Of a DNA stretch of 64,000 bases, positions 49,248 through 57,231 are shown piece by piece. Position numbers and translations under genes: made by a program. Numbering within the stretch: the first letter of the stretch is position 1; every line of letters starts with the position of its first letter. The DNA comes from Reyranella massiliensis 521 (lineage in GTDB: Bacteria; Pseudomonadota; Alphaproteobacteria; Reyranellales; Reyranellaceae). The notes beneath the pieces were generated by a model. That model was given only the letters and a program-made list of their open reading frames with translations. It searched no databases and was not told where the DNA came from. The stretch lies in the NCBI GenBank assembly GCA_945862125.1, contig CAMAYC010000001.1, positions 1-64,000 of the forward strand, given 5' to 3'.

Positions 49248-50243
49248 ATGTCCACGAGCCCGACCGCAGGCAAGAATCGCAAGAAGGTGCTGATCGTCGG
49301 CCGCATGCCGCAGGCCGGCCTGGACGTGCTCAAGAAGCGCGACGACGTCGATTTCGAGATCCTGGCCGACGATACGGTTCCGTCGCTGCACCCCAAGCTC
49401 AAGGACGCCCATGCTGTGACCCTGGGCGGCACGCCGTTCCGCCAGGCCGAACTCACCGCCGCGCCGGAGATGATGGTTGTGGCCCGCCTCGGCGTCGGCT
49501 TCGACGCGGTCGAGATACCGGCCCTCAACAAACGCAAGATCCCGCTCATGACCACGGGCATCGCGAACTCGGTGTCAGTGGCGGAGCATGCGATGTACAT
49601 GCTGCTCGCCGCCGCGCGGCTCACCAAGAAGTCCGACCGCTGGGTGCGCACCGGCGCCTGGGGCGAGCGCCTCAGCGACCTGCCGTCCGACGTGGCGGGC
49701 AAGAAGGTCCTGGTGATCGGCATGGGCCGCATCGGCTCGCGCACGGTGAAGCGCTGCGTCGCCTTCGAGATGGAGACCTATGTGCTCGATCCGAACGTGT
49801 CGAAAGCCGACATCGAGAAAGCCGGCGCCACCAAGGTCACGGACCTCAAGGCAATCCTGCCGCAGGTCGACTACGTGTCGATCCACTGCCCGAAGGCGCC
49901 CGAGACGATCGACATGTTCAACGCCGAGACGCTGGCGCTGATGAAACCCACGGCATTCCTGGTGAACACCGCGCGTGGCGGCATCATCAACGAGGACGCC
50001 CTCTACAATGCGCTGAAGAGCGGCAAGCTGCGCGGCGCCGGCCTCGACGTGCTCGACAAGGAGCCGCCGGATCCCACGAACAAGCTGTTCGAGCTCGAGA
50101 ACGTCTTCTTCAGCCCGCACATGGCCGGCGTCACCCAGGAAGCAAGCGATCGCATGGCGGTGACCGCCATCGAAAACATCCTGAGCGTTTTTGACGGCCG
50201 TCCCAACGCCGCCCATTGCGTGAACAAGGAAGTGCTGGGCTAA
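49248..50243 (+). CDS. D-isomer-specific 2-hydroxyacid / phosphoglycerate dehydrogenase-like protein
   Basis: GKKVLVIGMGRIGSRTVKRC; FLVNTARGGIINEDALYNALKSGKLRGAGLDVLDKEPP. Confidence 0.9.
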   Translation: MSTSPTAGKNRKKVLIVGRMPQAGLDVLKKRDDVDFEILADDTVPSLHPKLKDAHAVTLGGTPFRQAELTAAPEMMVVARLGVGFDAVEIPALNKRKIPLMTTGIANSVSVAEHAMYMLLAAARLTKKSDRWVRTGAWGERLSDLPSDVAGKKVLVIGMGRIGSRTVKRCVAFEMETYVLDPNVSKADIEKAGATKVTDLKAILPQVDYVSIHCPKAPETIDMFNAETLALMKPTAFLVNTARGGIINEDALYNALKSGKLRGAGLDVLDKEPPDPTNKLFELENVFFSPHMAGVTQEASDRMAVTAIENILSVFDGRPNAAHCVNKEVLG

Positions 50244-50458
50244 CCCGGCACCAGATCCTCGATCTCCTCGTCGGTCGGAAAGCGGCCGGTCTTGCTGCGG
50301 GTGTATTTGAGCGCGCCGTCGACGGTGACGTCGAACTGGCCGGATTTGCCGGGGCGCAGCTCGATGTCGGCGGCGCCCCGCTTTTCGAGGTGTGCCCTCA
50401 CACGGAGGGCCTGCGGCTTATAACCTCAAGCGCCGCAATACTCGATCAGGACTTTCAT
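50240..50458 (-). CDS. SelW/Rdx-family selenoprotein; in-frame TGA (50426..50428) read as selenocysteine
   Basis: MKVLIEYCGA-U-GYKPQALRVRAHLEKRGAADIELRPGKSGQFDVTVDGALKYTRSKTGRFPTDEEIEDLVPG*; canonical CxxU redox motif as in SelW (CGAUGYK); frame open on both sides of the TGA; SECIS-like hairpin follows. Confidence 0.88.
50394..50410 (-). promoter_or_regulatory. Candidate bacterial SECIS hairpin
   Basis: Minus strand GCCCTC-CGTGT-GAGGGC, perfect 6-bp stem, 5-nt loop with G at position 2, stem begins 15 nt after the TGA. Confidence 0.72.
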
Positions 50459-50505
50459 CCTGTTAAGGTGGAGGTCAGGCCTCGCGCCATCAAGGGGGAC
50501 ATCGG

Positions 50506-51486
50506 ATGAAATACGGACCGCTCGGCCGCTCGGGCCTGATCGTGAGCAGGATCTGCCTCGGCGGCAATTCATGGGGCGCCAAGGGTCGCCGCGGCTGGGG
50601 CAAGTTCGACGAGGCCGAGGCGCCGGCCTACTTCAAGCGGGCGCTCGATGTCGGGATCACCTTCTTCGACACTGCAGACGCCTACAACGCCGGCCGCTCC
50701 GAGGAGATCATGGGCGCTACGCTCATGAAGATGGCGAAGCGCGAGGAATTCGTGTTGTCGACCAAGGTCGGCATCCGCATGAGCCCGGTGGCCAACGACC
50801 AGGGCACCGGCCGCAAGCATCTGATGGCCGCGGTCGACGAGCAGCTGAAGCGCCTGCAGACCGACTATCTCGACGTCTACCAGGTCCATCGGCTCGATCC
50901 GCACACGCCGATGGAAGAGACCATGTACTCGCTCGACCAGATCGTCCGCTCGGGCAAGGTCCGCTACATCGGCGGCTCGACCATGCCGGCCTACAAATTC
51001 GCCCAGATGGTGATGATCGCCGACTGGAAGGGCTATGCCCGGCCGATAGCGATGCAGAACCTCTACAATCTCATCCAGCGCGAGGAAGAGCGCGAGATGA
51101 ACCGGCTGTGCGACGAGCAGGGCGTCGGGCTCATTCCCTACTCACCGCTGGCGCGCGGCTTCCTGGCCGGCAATCGCAGCAAGGACGGCGGCGGCTCGAC
51201 CGAGCGCTCCAAGAACGACACGGTGGTGAAGGACGGAACCTATCGCGACAGCGATTGGGAGATCGTGAAACGGCTGAAGAAGATCGCCAAGGAGAAGGGC
51301 GCGACGCCGGCCCAGGTGGCGCTGGCCTGGCTGCTGCACAAGCCCTACATGGGTGCGCCCATCATCGGCGCCACCGACCTCGACCAGCTCACTTCGGCCG
51401 CGAAATCGACCGAGATCGCACTCACGCCGGAAGACTCCAAGCTGCTCGAGCAGCCCTACGAATTCCGCGTGTCGCCCGAGAACTAA
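50506..51486 (+). CDS. Aldo/keto reductase
   Basis: MKYGPLGRSGLIVSRICLGGNSWG; TDYLDVYQVHRLDPHTPMEETMYSLDQIVRSGKVRYIG. Confidence 0.92.
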   Translation: MKYGPLGRSGLIVSRICLGGNSWGAKGRRGWGKFDEAEAPAYFKRALDVGITFFDTADAYNAGRSEEIMGATLMKMAKREEFVLSTKVGIRMSPVANDQGTGRKHLMAAVDEQLKRLQTDYLDVYQVHRLDPHTPMEETMYSLDQIVRSGKVRYIGGSTMPAYKFAQMVMIADWKGYARPIAMQNLYNLIQREEEREMNRLCDEQGVGLIPYSPLARGFLAGNRSKDGGGSTERSKNDTVVKDGTYRDSDWEIVKRLKKIAKEKGATPAQVALAWLLHKPYMGAPIIGATDLDQLTSAAKSTEIALTPEDSKLLEQPYEFRVSPEN

Positions 51487-52679
51487 GGACTGACGCGCCG
51501 CCGGATCGCCGCAGCGAACCAGAAGGCCAGAAGCGGCAGGACGACCGCGGCCGCCCAGAACACCGGCGGCGCACCCCAGCGGTCGACGATGGGGGCGGCC
51601 ATCGGCACGCCAGCTGCCTGGCCCAGGAACAGGCAGAGCGCGAACAGCGCCATGCCGGCGCCGCGCGCTTCAGGCGCCATCTGCGTGCCGTGGGTCTGCA
51701 GCGTATTGTGGAACATGTAGAACGACACGCCCGAGAGCACGATGGCGGCGAACTCGACCTCGGCCGAGGGCGCGAGCGCCATGCCCGCGAAGGCCAGGCC
51801 AAGGCCCGTGCCGCCCCACATGCAAAGGCCGCGCTCGCCCAGCAGGCGCACGAGGTGGTGTGCCACCATCACGTACAGGAAGCCGCCGGCGCCGAAGGCG
51901 GCGACCGCAAGGCCGATGGCGGCGAAGCCCAGGCCGAAGCGCTGATGGAGATCGGCGCCGACGAAGGTGAAGGCGCCCCAGAACATGCCGCCTTCCAGCG
52001 CCACCACGAGGATCACCGTGAGCGCCCACGGCCGGCGCAGCACGCGGAGCATCTGGCCGACCATCGAGCCTTCGGCGCGCTCGCCCGGCCGGGCGAGGTC
52101 GGGGCGGGTGCGCATGACGGCGATCAAAGCGACACCGGCCATGACATAGATTGCGGCCAGCACCCAGAATACCGAGCGCCAGCCCAGCCAATCGCCGATG
52201 GCGCCGCCCAGCGCCGCGCCGGTCATAAGGCCCAGCGTCTGGCCGGTGAGGAAGCGGGCGAGCATCGCCTGGCGCCGCTCGTAGCTCACATTGTCGCCGA
52301 CCCAGGCGATGGCCAGCGGGATGATGGCCGAACTGGCGAAACCGGTCGCGAAGCGGACCAAAGTGAGCATGCCCAGCGACCCCGCCAGCGCGCTCAGCAC
52401 GCAGCAGGCCGCGGCGCCGATGCAGGCGATGGCGACCACCGGCATCTTGCCGTAGCGGTCGCCGAACGGGCCGTGCACCAGCACGAAAACGCCGTTGGCG
52501 AACAAAAAGGCGGTGGCCACGATCGAGGCGCCGCCGACCGTGGTGCCGAACTCGGCGGCGAGCTGGACCAGCAGCGGATCGGTCACGCGCATGTTGGCAG
52601 CCGAGGCGAAGGCCGCCAGGGACAGAAGAGCGATCGCGAGCATCGGGGCGGACCGCGGCGGCACGGCGGAGGGAGGCAT
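51483..52679 (-). CDS. MFS transporter
   Basis: ~12 TM segments; [19 protein letters not shown]. Confidence 0.9.
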   Translation of the reverse strand: MPPSAVPPRSAPMLAIALLSLAAFASAANMRVTDPLLVQLAAEFGTTVGGASIVATAFLFANGVFVLVHGPFGDRYGKMPVVAIACIGAAACCVLSALAGSLGMLTLVRFATGFASSAIIPLAIAWVGDNVSYERRQAMLARFLTGQTLGLMTGAALGGAIGDWLGWRSVFWVLAAIYVMAGVALIAVMRTRPDLARPGERAEGSMVGQMLRVLRRPWALTVILVVALEGGMFWGAFTFVGADLHQRFGLGFAAIGLAVAAFGAGGFLYVMVAHHLVRLLGERGLCMWGGTGLGLAFAGMALAPSAEVEFAAIVLSGVSFYMFHNTLQTHGTQMAPEARGAGMALFALCLFLGQAAGVPMAAPIVDRWGAPPVFWAAAVVLPLLAFWFAAAIRRRVSP

Positions 52680-52738
52680 CGGCTGCCGGCTTAGCGGCTG
52701 GGCGACGTAAAGGAAAGGTCTCTTGGCAGGAGCCAGCG

Positions 52739-53497
52739 ATGACCTATGCTGAGCGAATGATCGAAGAACTCCTCGCCCTCGCCCGCGACCCCCATTCTTG
52801 GGCGGCTCTTGCCACCTTGATCATCATGGAAGTCGTGCTCGGCATCGACAACCTGATTTTCATTTCCATCCTGACCAACAAGCTTCCCGAGCATCAGCGT
52901 TCGCGCGCGCGGAAGATCGGCATCGGCATGGCGGTCGTCATGAGGCTGGCCTTGCTCGGCACGGTGGCGTTCATCGTCCAGCTCACGCAGCCGCTGTTCG
53001 CGTTGTTCGGCCATGCCTTTGCGTGGCGAGACCTGATCCTGATCGCGGGCGGCCTTTTCCTGATCTGGAAGGCGACCAACGAGATCCATGCCAATGTCGC
53101 AGGCGAACATCCCGGCGAGACGACGGCGGCCGGTGTGGCGGGCATGACGGTGGCGGGCGCCATCGGCCAGATCCTGGTGCTCGACCTCGTGTTCTCGCTC
53201 GACAGCATCATCACCGCCGTCGGCATGACCGACGATCTTCCGATCATGGTCATCGCCGTCGTGACCGCCGTCGTTCTGATGCTGCTCGCGGCCGATCCGC
53301 TGGCGCGATTCATCGGCGACAACCCGACCATCGTCATGCTGGCGCTGGGCTTCCTGCTGATGATCGGCGGCACGCTGCTGGCCGAGGGTATGGGTGTGAA
53401 GATCCCCAAGGGCTACATCTACGCTGCCATGGCCTTCTCGGCATTGGTCGAGGGGCTGAACATGATGGCGCGGCGAAAACGGCCGAAGAAGCCCTAG
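52739..53497 (+). CDS. TerC family membrane protein
   Basis: [69 protein letters not shown]. Confidence 0.93.
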   Translation: MTYAERMIEELLALARDPHSWAALATLIIMEVVLGIDNLIFISILTNKLPEHQRSRARKIGIGMAVVMRLALLGTVAFIVQLTQPLFALFGHAFAWRDLILIAGGLFLIWKATNEIHANVAGEHPGETTAAGVAGMTVAGAIGQILVLDLVFSLDSIITAVGMTDDLPIMVIAVVTAVVLMLLAADPLARFIGDNPTIVMLALGFLLMIGGTLLAEGMGVKIPKGYIYAAMAFSALVEGLNMMARRKRPKKP

Positions 53498-53510
53498 CGC
53501 CAAACCTGAT

Positions 53511-54110
53511 CTACGACTTGGGCGCCGGCCCCCACAGCTTTTCAAGCCGGCGGTCGCGGCCGCAGCTCCAGCGGTAGTAGGTATAGCTCGCCGAATTCTT
53601 GCGATAGTAGTCCTGATGATAGGCCTCGGCCGGATAGAACTTCGCTGCCGGCAGAATCTCGGTGACGATGCGGCCGGGCAGCTTGCCCGACTTTTCCAGG
53701 GCTGCCCTGGAAGCTTCTGCCATCGCACGCTGACTGTCGTCGAGGGCGAAGATGCCCGAGCGATACTGAGGGCCCTTGTCGCAGAACTGGCCGGCGGCAT
53801 CGAGCGGATCGATGTTGCGCCAGAACACGTCCAGCAGCTGTTGATAGCTGACGCGCGCCGGATCGTACTCGACCTGCAGCGCCTCGTAGTGGCCGGTGCG
53901 CCCGGAAGTGACCTGCTCGTAGGTCGGATCGGCCTTGGTGCCGCCGATGTAGCCCGAGGTCGTCGCGAGCACACCGTCGAGCTTGTCGAAGGGTGGCTCC
54001 ATGCACCAGAAGCAGCCACCGGCGAAAATCGCGACGGCGCGCGTTTGCGCCTGTGCCGGCGCCAGAGCCAGCAGGGCGATCAGCGAGGCGAGCAGCGCGA
54101 GCTTTTTCAT
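53511..54110 (-). CDS. msrA: Peptide-methionine (S)-S-oxide reductase, secreted
   Basis: Signal peptide, then AIFAGGCFWCMEPPFDKLDGVLATTSGYIGG. Confidence 0.93.
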   Translation of the reverse strand: MKKLALLASLIALLALAPAQAQTRAVAIFAGGCFWCMEPPFDKLDGVLATTSGYIGGTKADPTYEQVTSGRTGHYEALQVEYDPARVSYQQLLDVFWRNIDPLDAAGQFCDKGPQYRSGIFALDDSQRAMAEASRAALEKSGKLPGRIVTEILPAAKFYPAEAYHQDYYRKNSASYTYYRWSCGRDRRLEKLWGPAPKS

Positions 54111-54604
54111 GCACCTGTTCCGGTCGGTTTGAAGATCAAGGCCTCGCCGTTCATGCAATAGCGCAGGCCGGTGGGCTTGGGACCGTCCTTGAAGACATGG
54201 CCGAGATGGCCGCCGCAGCGCCGGCAGTGGACCTCGGTCTGGGACATGAAGAGGAATCCCGTCTCCTGCCGGGTGCCGATCGCCTTGTCGAGCGGCTGCC
54301 AGAAGCTCGGCCAGCCGGTGCCGCTGTCGTACTTGGTGGCCGAGGAGAACAGCGGCAGTTCGCAGCCGGCGCAGTAGAAGGTCCCGGCGCGCTTCTCGCG
54401 GTCGAGCGGACTGGTGCCGGCACGCTCGGTGCCGGCTTTCCGCAGGACGGCATATTGTTCCGGTGTCAGCAGGCGCCGCCATTCGGCATTGCTGCGGGTC
54501 ACTTCGAAGGCGGGGGCCTGTGCATGCGCGCTTCTCGCGCCGATACCGAAGGCCATGAGGGTGGTGCTCCCCAGGAGGAAATCTCGTCGATCGATCGGGC
54601 TCAT
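54107..54604 (-). CDS. msrB: Peptide-methionine (R)-S-oxide reductase, secreted (Tat-like signal)
   Basis: MSPIDRRDFLLGSTTLMAFG; TFYCAGCELPLFSSATKYDSGTGWPSFWQPL; HCRRCGGHLGHVFKDGPKPTGLRYCMNGEAL. Confidence 0.93.
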   Translation of the reverse strand: MSPIDRRDFLLGSTTLMAFGIGARSAHAQAPAFEVTRSNAEWRRLLTPEQYAVLRKAGTERAGTSPLDREKRAGTFYCAGCELPLFSSATKYDSGTGWPSFWQPLDKAIGTRQETGFLFMSQTEVHCRRCGGHLGHVFKDGPKPTGLRYCMNGEALIFKPTGTGA

Positions 54605-54709
54605 GGCATCGCTCTTAGCGCTGTCCGCGGGCCGGAAGTAAGGCGATCCACCATCACCGATGGTCACTTTGTCGTGCGGCCGTCGCGGTCCGGCGCTAAG
54701 CTTGTCCTT

Positions 54710-55471
54710 ATGAAACTCAAGGATCAGGTCGCCATCGTCACCGGCGCGGCGTCCGGCATCGGCGCCGCCTCGGCCCGTTTGTTCGCGGCGGAGGGTGCAA
54801 GGCTGGTGCTGGTCGACCAGGATACGGTCGGGCTGGGGCAGGTCGCGGCCGATATCGAGGCAAGAGGCGGCCGTGCCCTCACCATTCCTGCCGACGTGAG
54901 TTCAGACCAGCAGGCACGCGAGGGCGTCGCCAGCGTTATGGAGAAATGGGGCCGCATCGATGTGCTGCTGACGGCGGCTGGCGCCTCGACCGGCGGCACC
55001 GTCGACACGATCGAGGAGGCGGCGTGGGACCGCACCTTCGCCATCAACGTTAAGGGCACCTATCTCTGGATCCATTACGCGATCGCCCCGATGATCGCAG
55101 CCAGGTCCGGCACCATCGTCACCATCGGCTCGCAACTCGCGCAGTCGAGCCCGGGCAAGAACGCGGCCTATATCGCCTCCAAGGGCGCCATCGCGTCCCT
55201 GACCAAGACCATGGCCGTCGACCACGCCGCCCAGGGGATCCGCGTCAATGCGCTGATGCCGGGCGTCATCGACACGCCCATGCCGGCCAAGTCTCTCAAG
55301 CGCTATGCCGATCCCGAGGCGATGCGGGCGTTCTGGAAACTGCGCCATCCCATGGGTCGCATCGGCCAGCCCGAGGAAGTGGCCAAGGCCGCGCTGTTCC
55401 TGGCCTGCGACGACTCCTCTTTCGTCACCGGCACGCTGCTGTTCGTCGACGGCGGCTGGACGGCGCACTGA
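54710..55471 (+). CDS. SDR family oxidoreductase
   Basis: MKLKDQVAIVTGAASGIGAASARLFAAEGARL; YIASKGAIASLTKTMAVDHA. Confidence 0.92.
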   Translation: MKLKDQVAIVTGAASGIGAASARLFAAEGARLVLVDQDTVGLGQVAADIEARGGRALTIPADVSSDQQAREGVASVMEKWGRIDVLLTAAGASTGGTVDTIEEAAWDRTFAINVKGTYLWIHYAIAPMIAARSGTIVTIGSQLAQSSPGKNAAYIASKGAIASLTKTMAVDHAAQGIRVNALMPGVIDTPMPAKSLKRYADPEAMRAFWKLRHPMGRIGQPEEVAKAALFLACDDSSFVTGTLLFVDGGWTAH

Positions 55472-56313
55472 TGCCGAAGAAGCTCACGGCCGAGCAGATC
55501 TCGGGCTACGAACGGGACGGCTATGTCTGCCCGGTCGACGGTTTCACGACTGAACAGGCGCGCGGTTGGCGCGACCGGCTGGAAGCGTTCGAGCGTGCCG
55601 AAGGCCGCAAGATGACTCGGGGTCACAATTTCAAGCCGCATCTTCTCTTTCCCTGGGTCGACGAGATCGTGCACTCGCCGCACGTGCTCGACGCGGTCGA
55701 GGACCTGATCGGGCCGGACATAAGGCTGTTCCATCTCACGGTGTGGCCCAAAGATGCGCAGAGCGGCGCCTATGTCAGCTGGCACCAGGATGCGACCTAC
55801 TTCGCGCTGGAGCCCGCCTGCCATGTCACCGCCTGGGTGGCGCTGACCGATGCGCCGATCGAGGCGGGCTGCATGGAAGTGGTGCCGGGATCGCACAAGC
55901 TCGGCCAGATGCAGCACGCCGAGATGCAGGACCCGGAGAACCTGCTGTCACGCGGCCAGGCATTGGCCGTCGATGTCGACCGAACGCGCACCGAATTCAT
56001 GCCGGTAAAGGCCGGACAGTTCTCGCTGCACCATACGCATCTCGTGCACAATTCGCGGCCGAACCGCTCGAACGACCGGCGCATCGGACTCGGCGTCAGC
56101 TACATCCCGACCCATGCACGCTGCACCAGCACGACCCGCGTCACCGCCATGCTGGTTCGTGGCCGCGACACCTATGGGCACTTCGACGACGAGCGCCGGC
56201 CGCGCGCCGAAGCCGGGCCGGAGGAGCGCGCCTTTCATGAAAAGGCCGTCGCCATTTTCCGGCAGATGAATGCCGAGCAGACCGAGAACAAGTCCGCGGT
56301 CGTGAAACGCTGA
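55471..56313 (+). CDS. Phytanoyl-CoA dioxygenase family protein
   Basis: WHQDATYFALEPACHVTAWVALTDAPIEAGCMEVVPGSHKLGQ; HHTHLVHNSRPNRSNDRRIGLGVSYIPT. Confidence 0.9.
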   Translation: MPKKLTAEQISGYERDGYVCPVDGFTTEQARGWRDRLEAFERAEGRKMTRGHNFKPHLLFPWVDEIVHSPHVLDAVEDLIGPDIRLFHLTVWPKDAQSGAYVSWHQDATYFALEPACHVTAWVALTDAPIEAGCMEVVPGSHKLGQMQHAEMQDPENLLSRGQALAVDVDRTRTEFMPVKAGQFSLHHTHLVHNSRPNRSNDRRIGLGVSYIPTHARCTSTTRVTAMLVRGRDTYGHFDDERRPRAEAGPEERAFHEKAVAIFRQMNAEQTENKSAVVKR

Positions 56314-56322
56314 GGAGTGAAG

Positions 56323-57231
56323 ATGCTGCGCCTGCCCTATCACAACCGCTACGGCTACTCGCCCATCACCGAGCGCAAGGACTATTCGTGGCCGGAGGGC
56401 AGGCGGCTGGCAGTCTACCTCGGCCTCAACATCGAGCATTTTGCCTTCGGGGCGGGCGAGGGCCATCTGCTCACCGTCGCCGGCACGCCACCCGACCCGC
56501 GCACCTTTGCCTGGCGGGATTACGGCAACCGGATCGGCGTCTGGCGCTGTCTGGAACTGTTCGACGAACTCAACCTGCCGGCCGCACACCTCATCAACAC
56601 CACGGTGTTCGATTATGCGCCCCAGATCGTCGATGCGCTGAAGGCCCGTGGCGACGAGTTCATCGGCCATGGCCGTACCAACGCCGAGCGTCACGGCCAT
56701 ATGTGGGAGGCCGACGAGAAGCGCTTCCTCGAGGAGGTGCGCGACGCCATCGAGAAGGCCTCCGGCAAGCGACCGCGCGGCTGGATGGCGCCATGGATGG
56801 CGTCGACCCATCACACGCCGGACCTCCTGAAAGAGGTGGGTTTCGACTTCCTGATGGACTGGCCGGCCGACGATCAGCCGCTCTGGATGAAGACCCGCTC
56901 GGGCCCCTTGATGAGCGTGCCCTATCCGATCGAGATCAACGACAGTCCGCAGGTCCTGGTGCGGCACCATACACCTGAACAGTTCCGCGATTTCATCATC
57001 GGCCAGTTCGAGGAATTGCTGCGCCAGTCGGCGAAGCAGCCGCTGGTCTGCGGTATCGCGCTCCACACCATGATCGTGGGCCAGCCCTATCGCCTCAGGA
57101 TGCTGCGCGAGGCGCTGCAGCACATTGCGCGCCATCCGCAGAAGGACAAAGTGTGGTTCACGCGACCCTCGGCGATCTACGATCATTGCGCGGCCCTGCC
57201 TAAGGGGACGATGGCGCCGCCGCCGGCGTGA
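56323..57231 (+). CDS. Polysaccharide deacetylase family protein
   Basis: LAVYLGLNIEHFAFG...; DEFIGHGRTNAERHG; WMAPWMASTHHTPDLLKEVGFDFLMDWPADDQP. Confidence 0.85.
   Translation: MLRLPYHNRYGYSPITERKDYSWPEGRRLAVYLGLNIEHFAFGAGEGHLLTVAGTPPDPRTFAWRDYGNRIGVWRCLELFDELNLPAAHLINTTVFDYAPQIVDALKARGDEFIGHGRTNAERHGHMWEADEKRFLEEVRDAIEKASGKRPRGWMAPWMASTHHTPDLLKEVGFDFLMDWPADDQPLWMKTRSGPLMSVPYPIEINDSPQVLVRHHTPEQFRDFIIGQFEELLRQSAKQPLVCGIALHTMIVGQPYRLRMLREALQHIARHPQKDKVWFTRPSAIYDHCAALPKGTMAPPPA

Noticed and set aside
50216-50509. 97-aa + strand ORF between dehydrogenase and aldo/keto reductase
   Set aside because: It is antisense to the SelW-type selenoprotein; it has no recognisable family, whereas the minus strand matches Rdx/SelW well.
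54107-54604. Possible second selenoprotein (MsrB)
   Set aside because: No in-frame TGA; the catalytic position is RYCMN (Cys).
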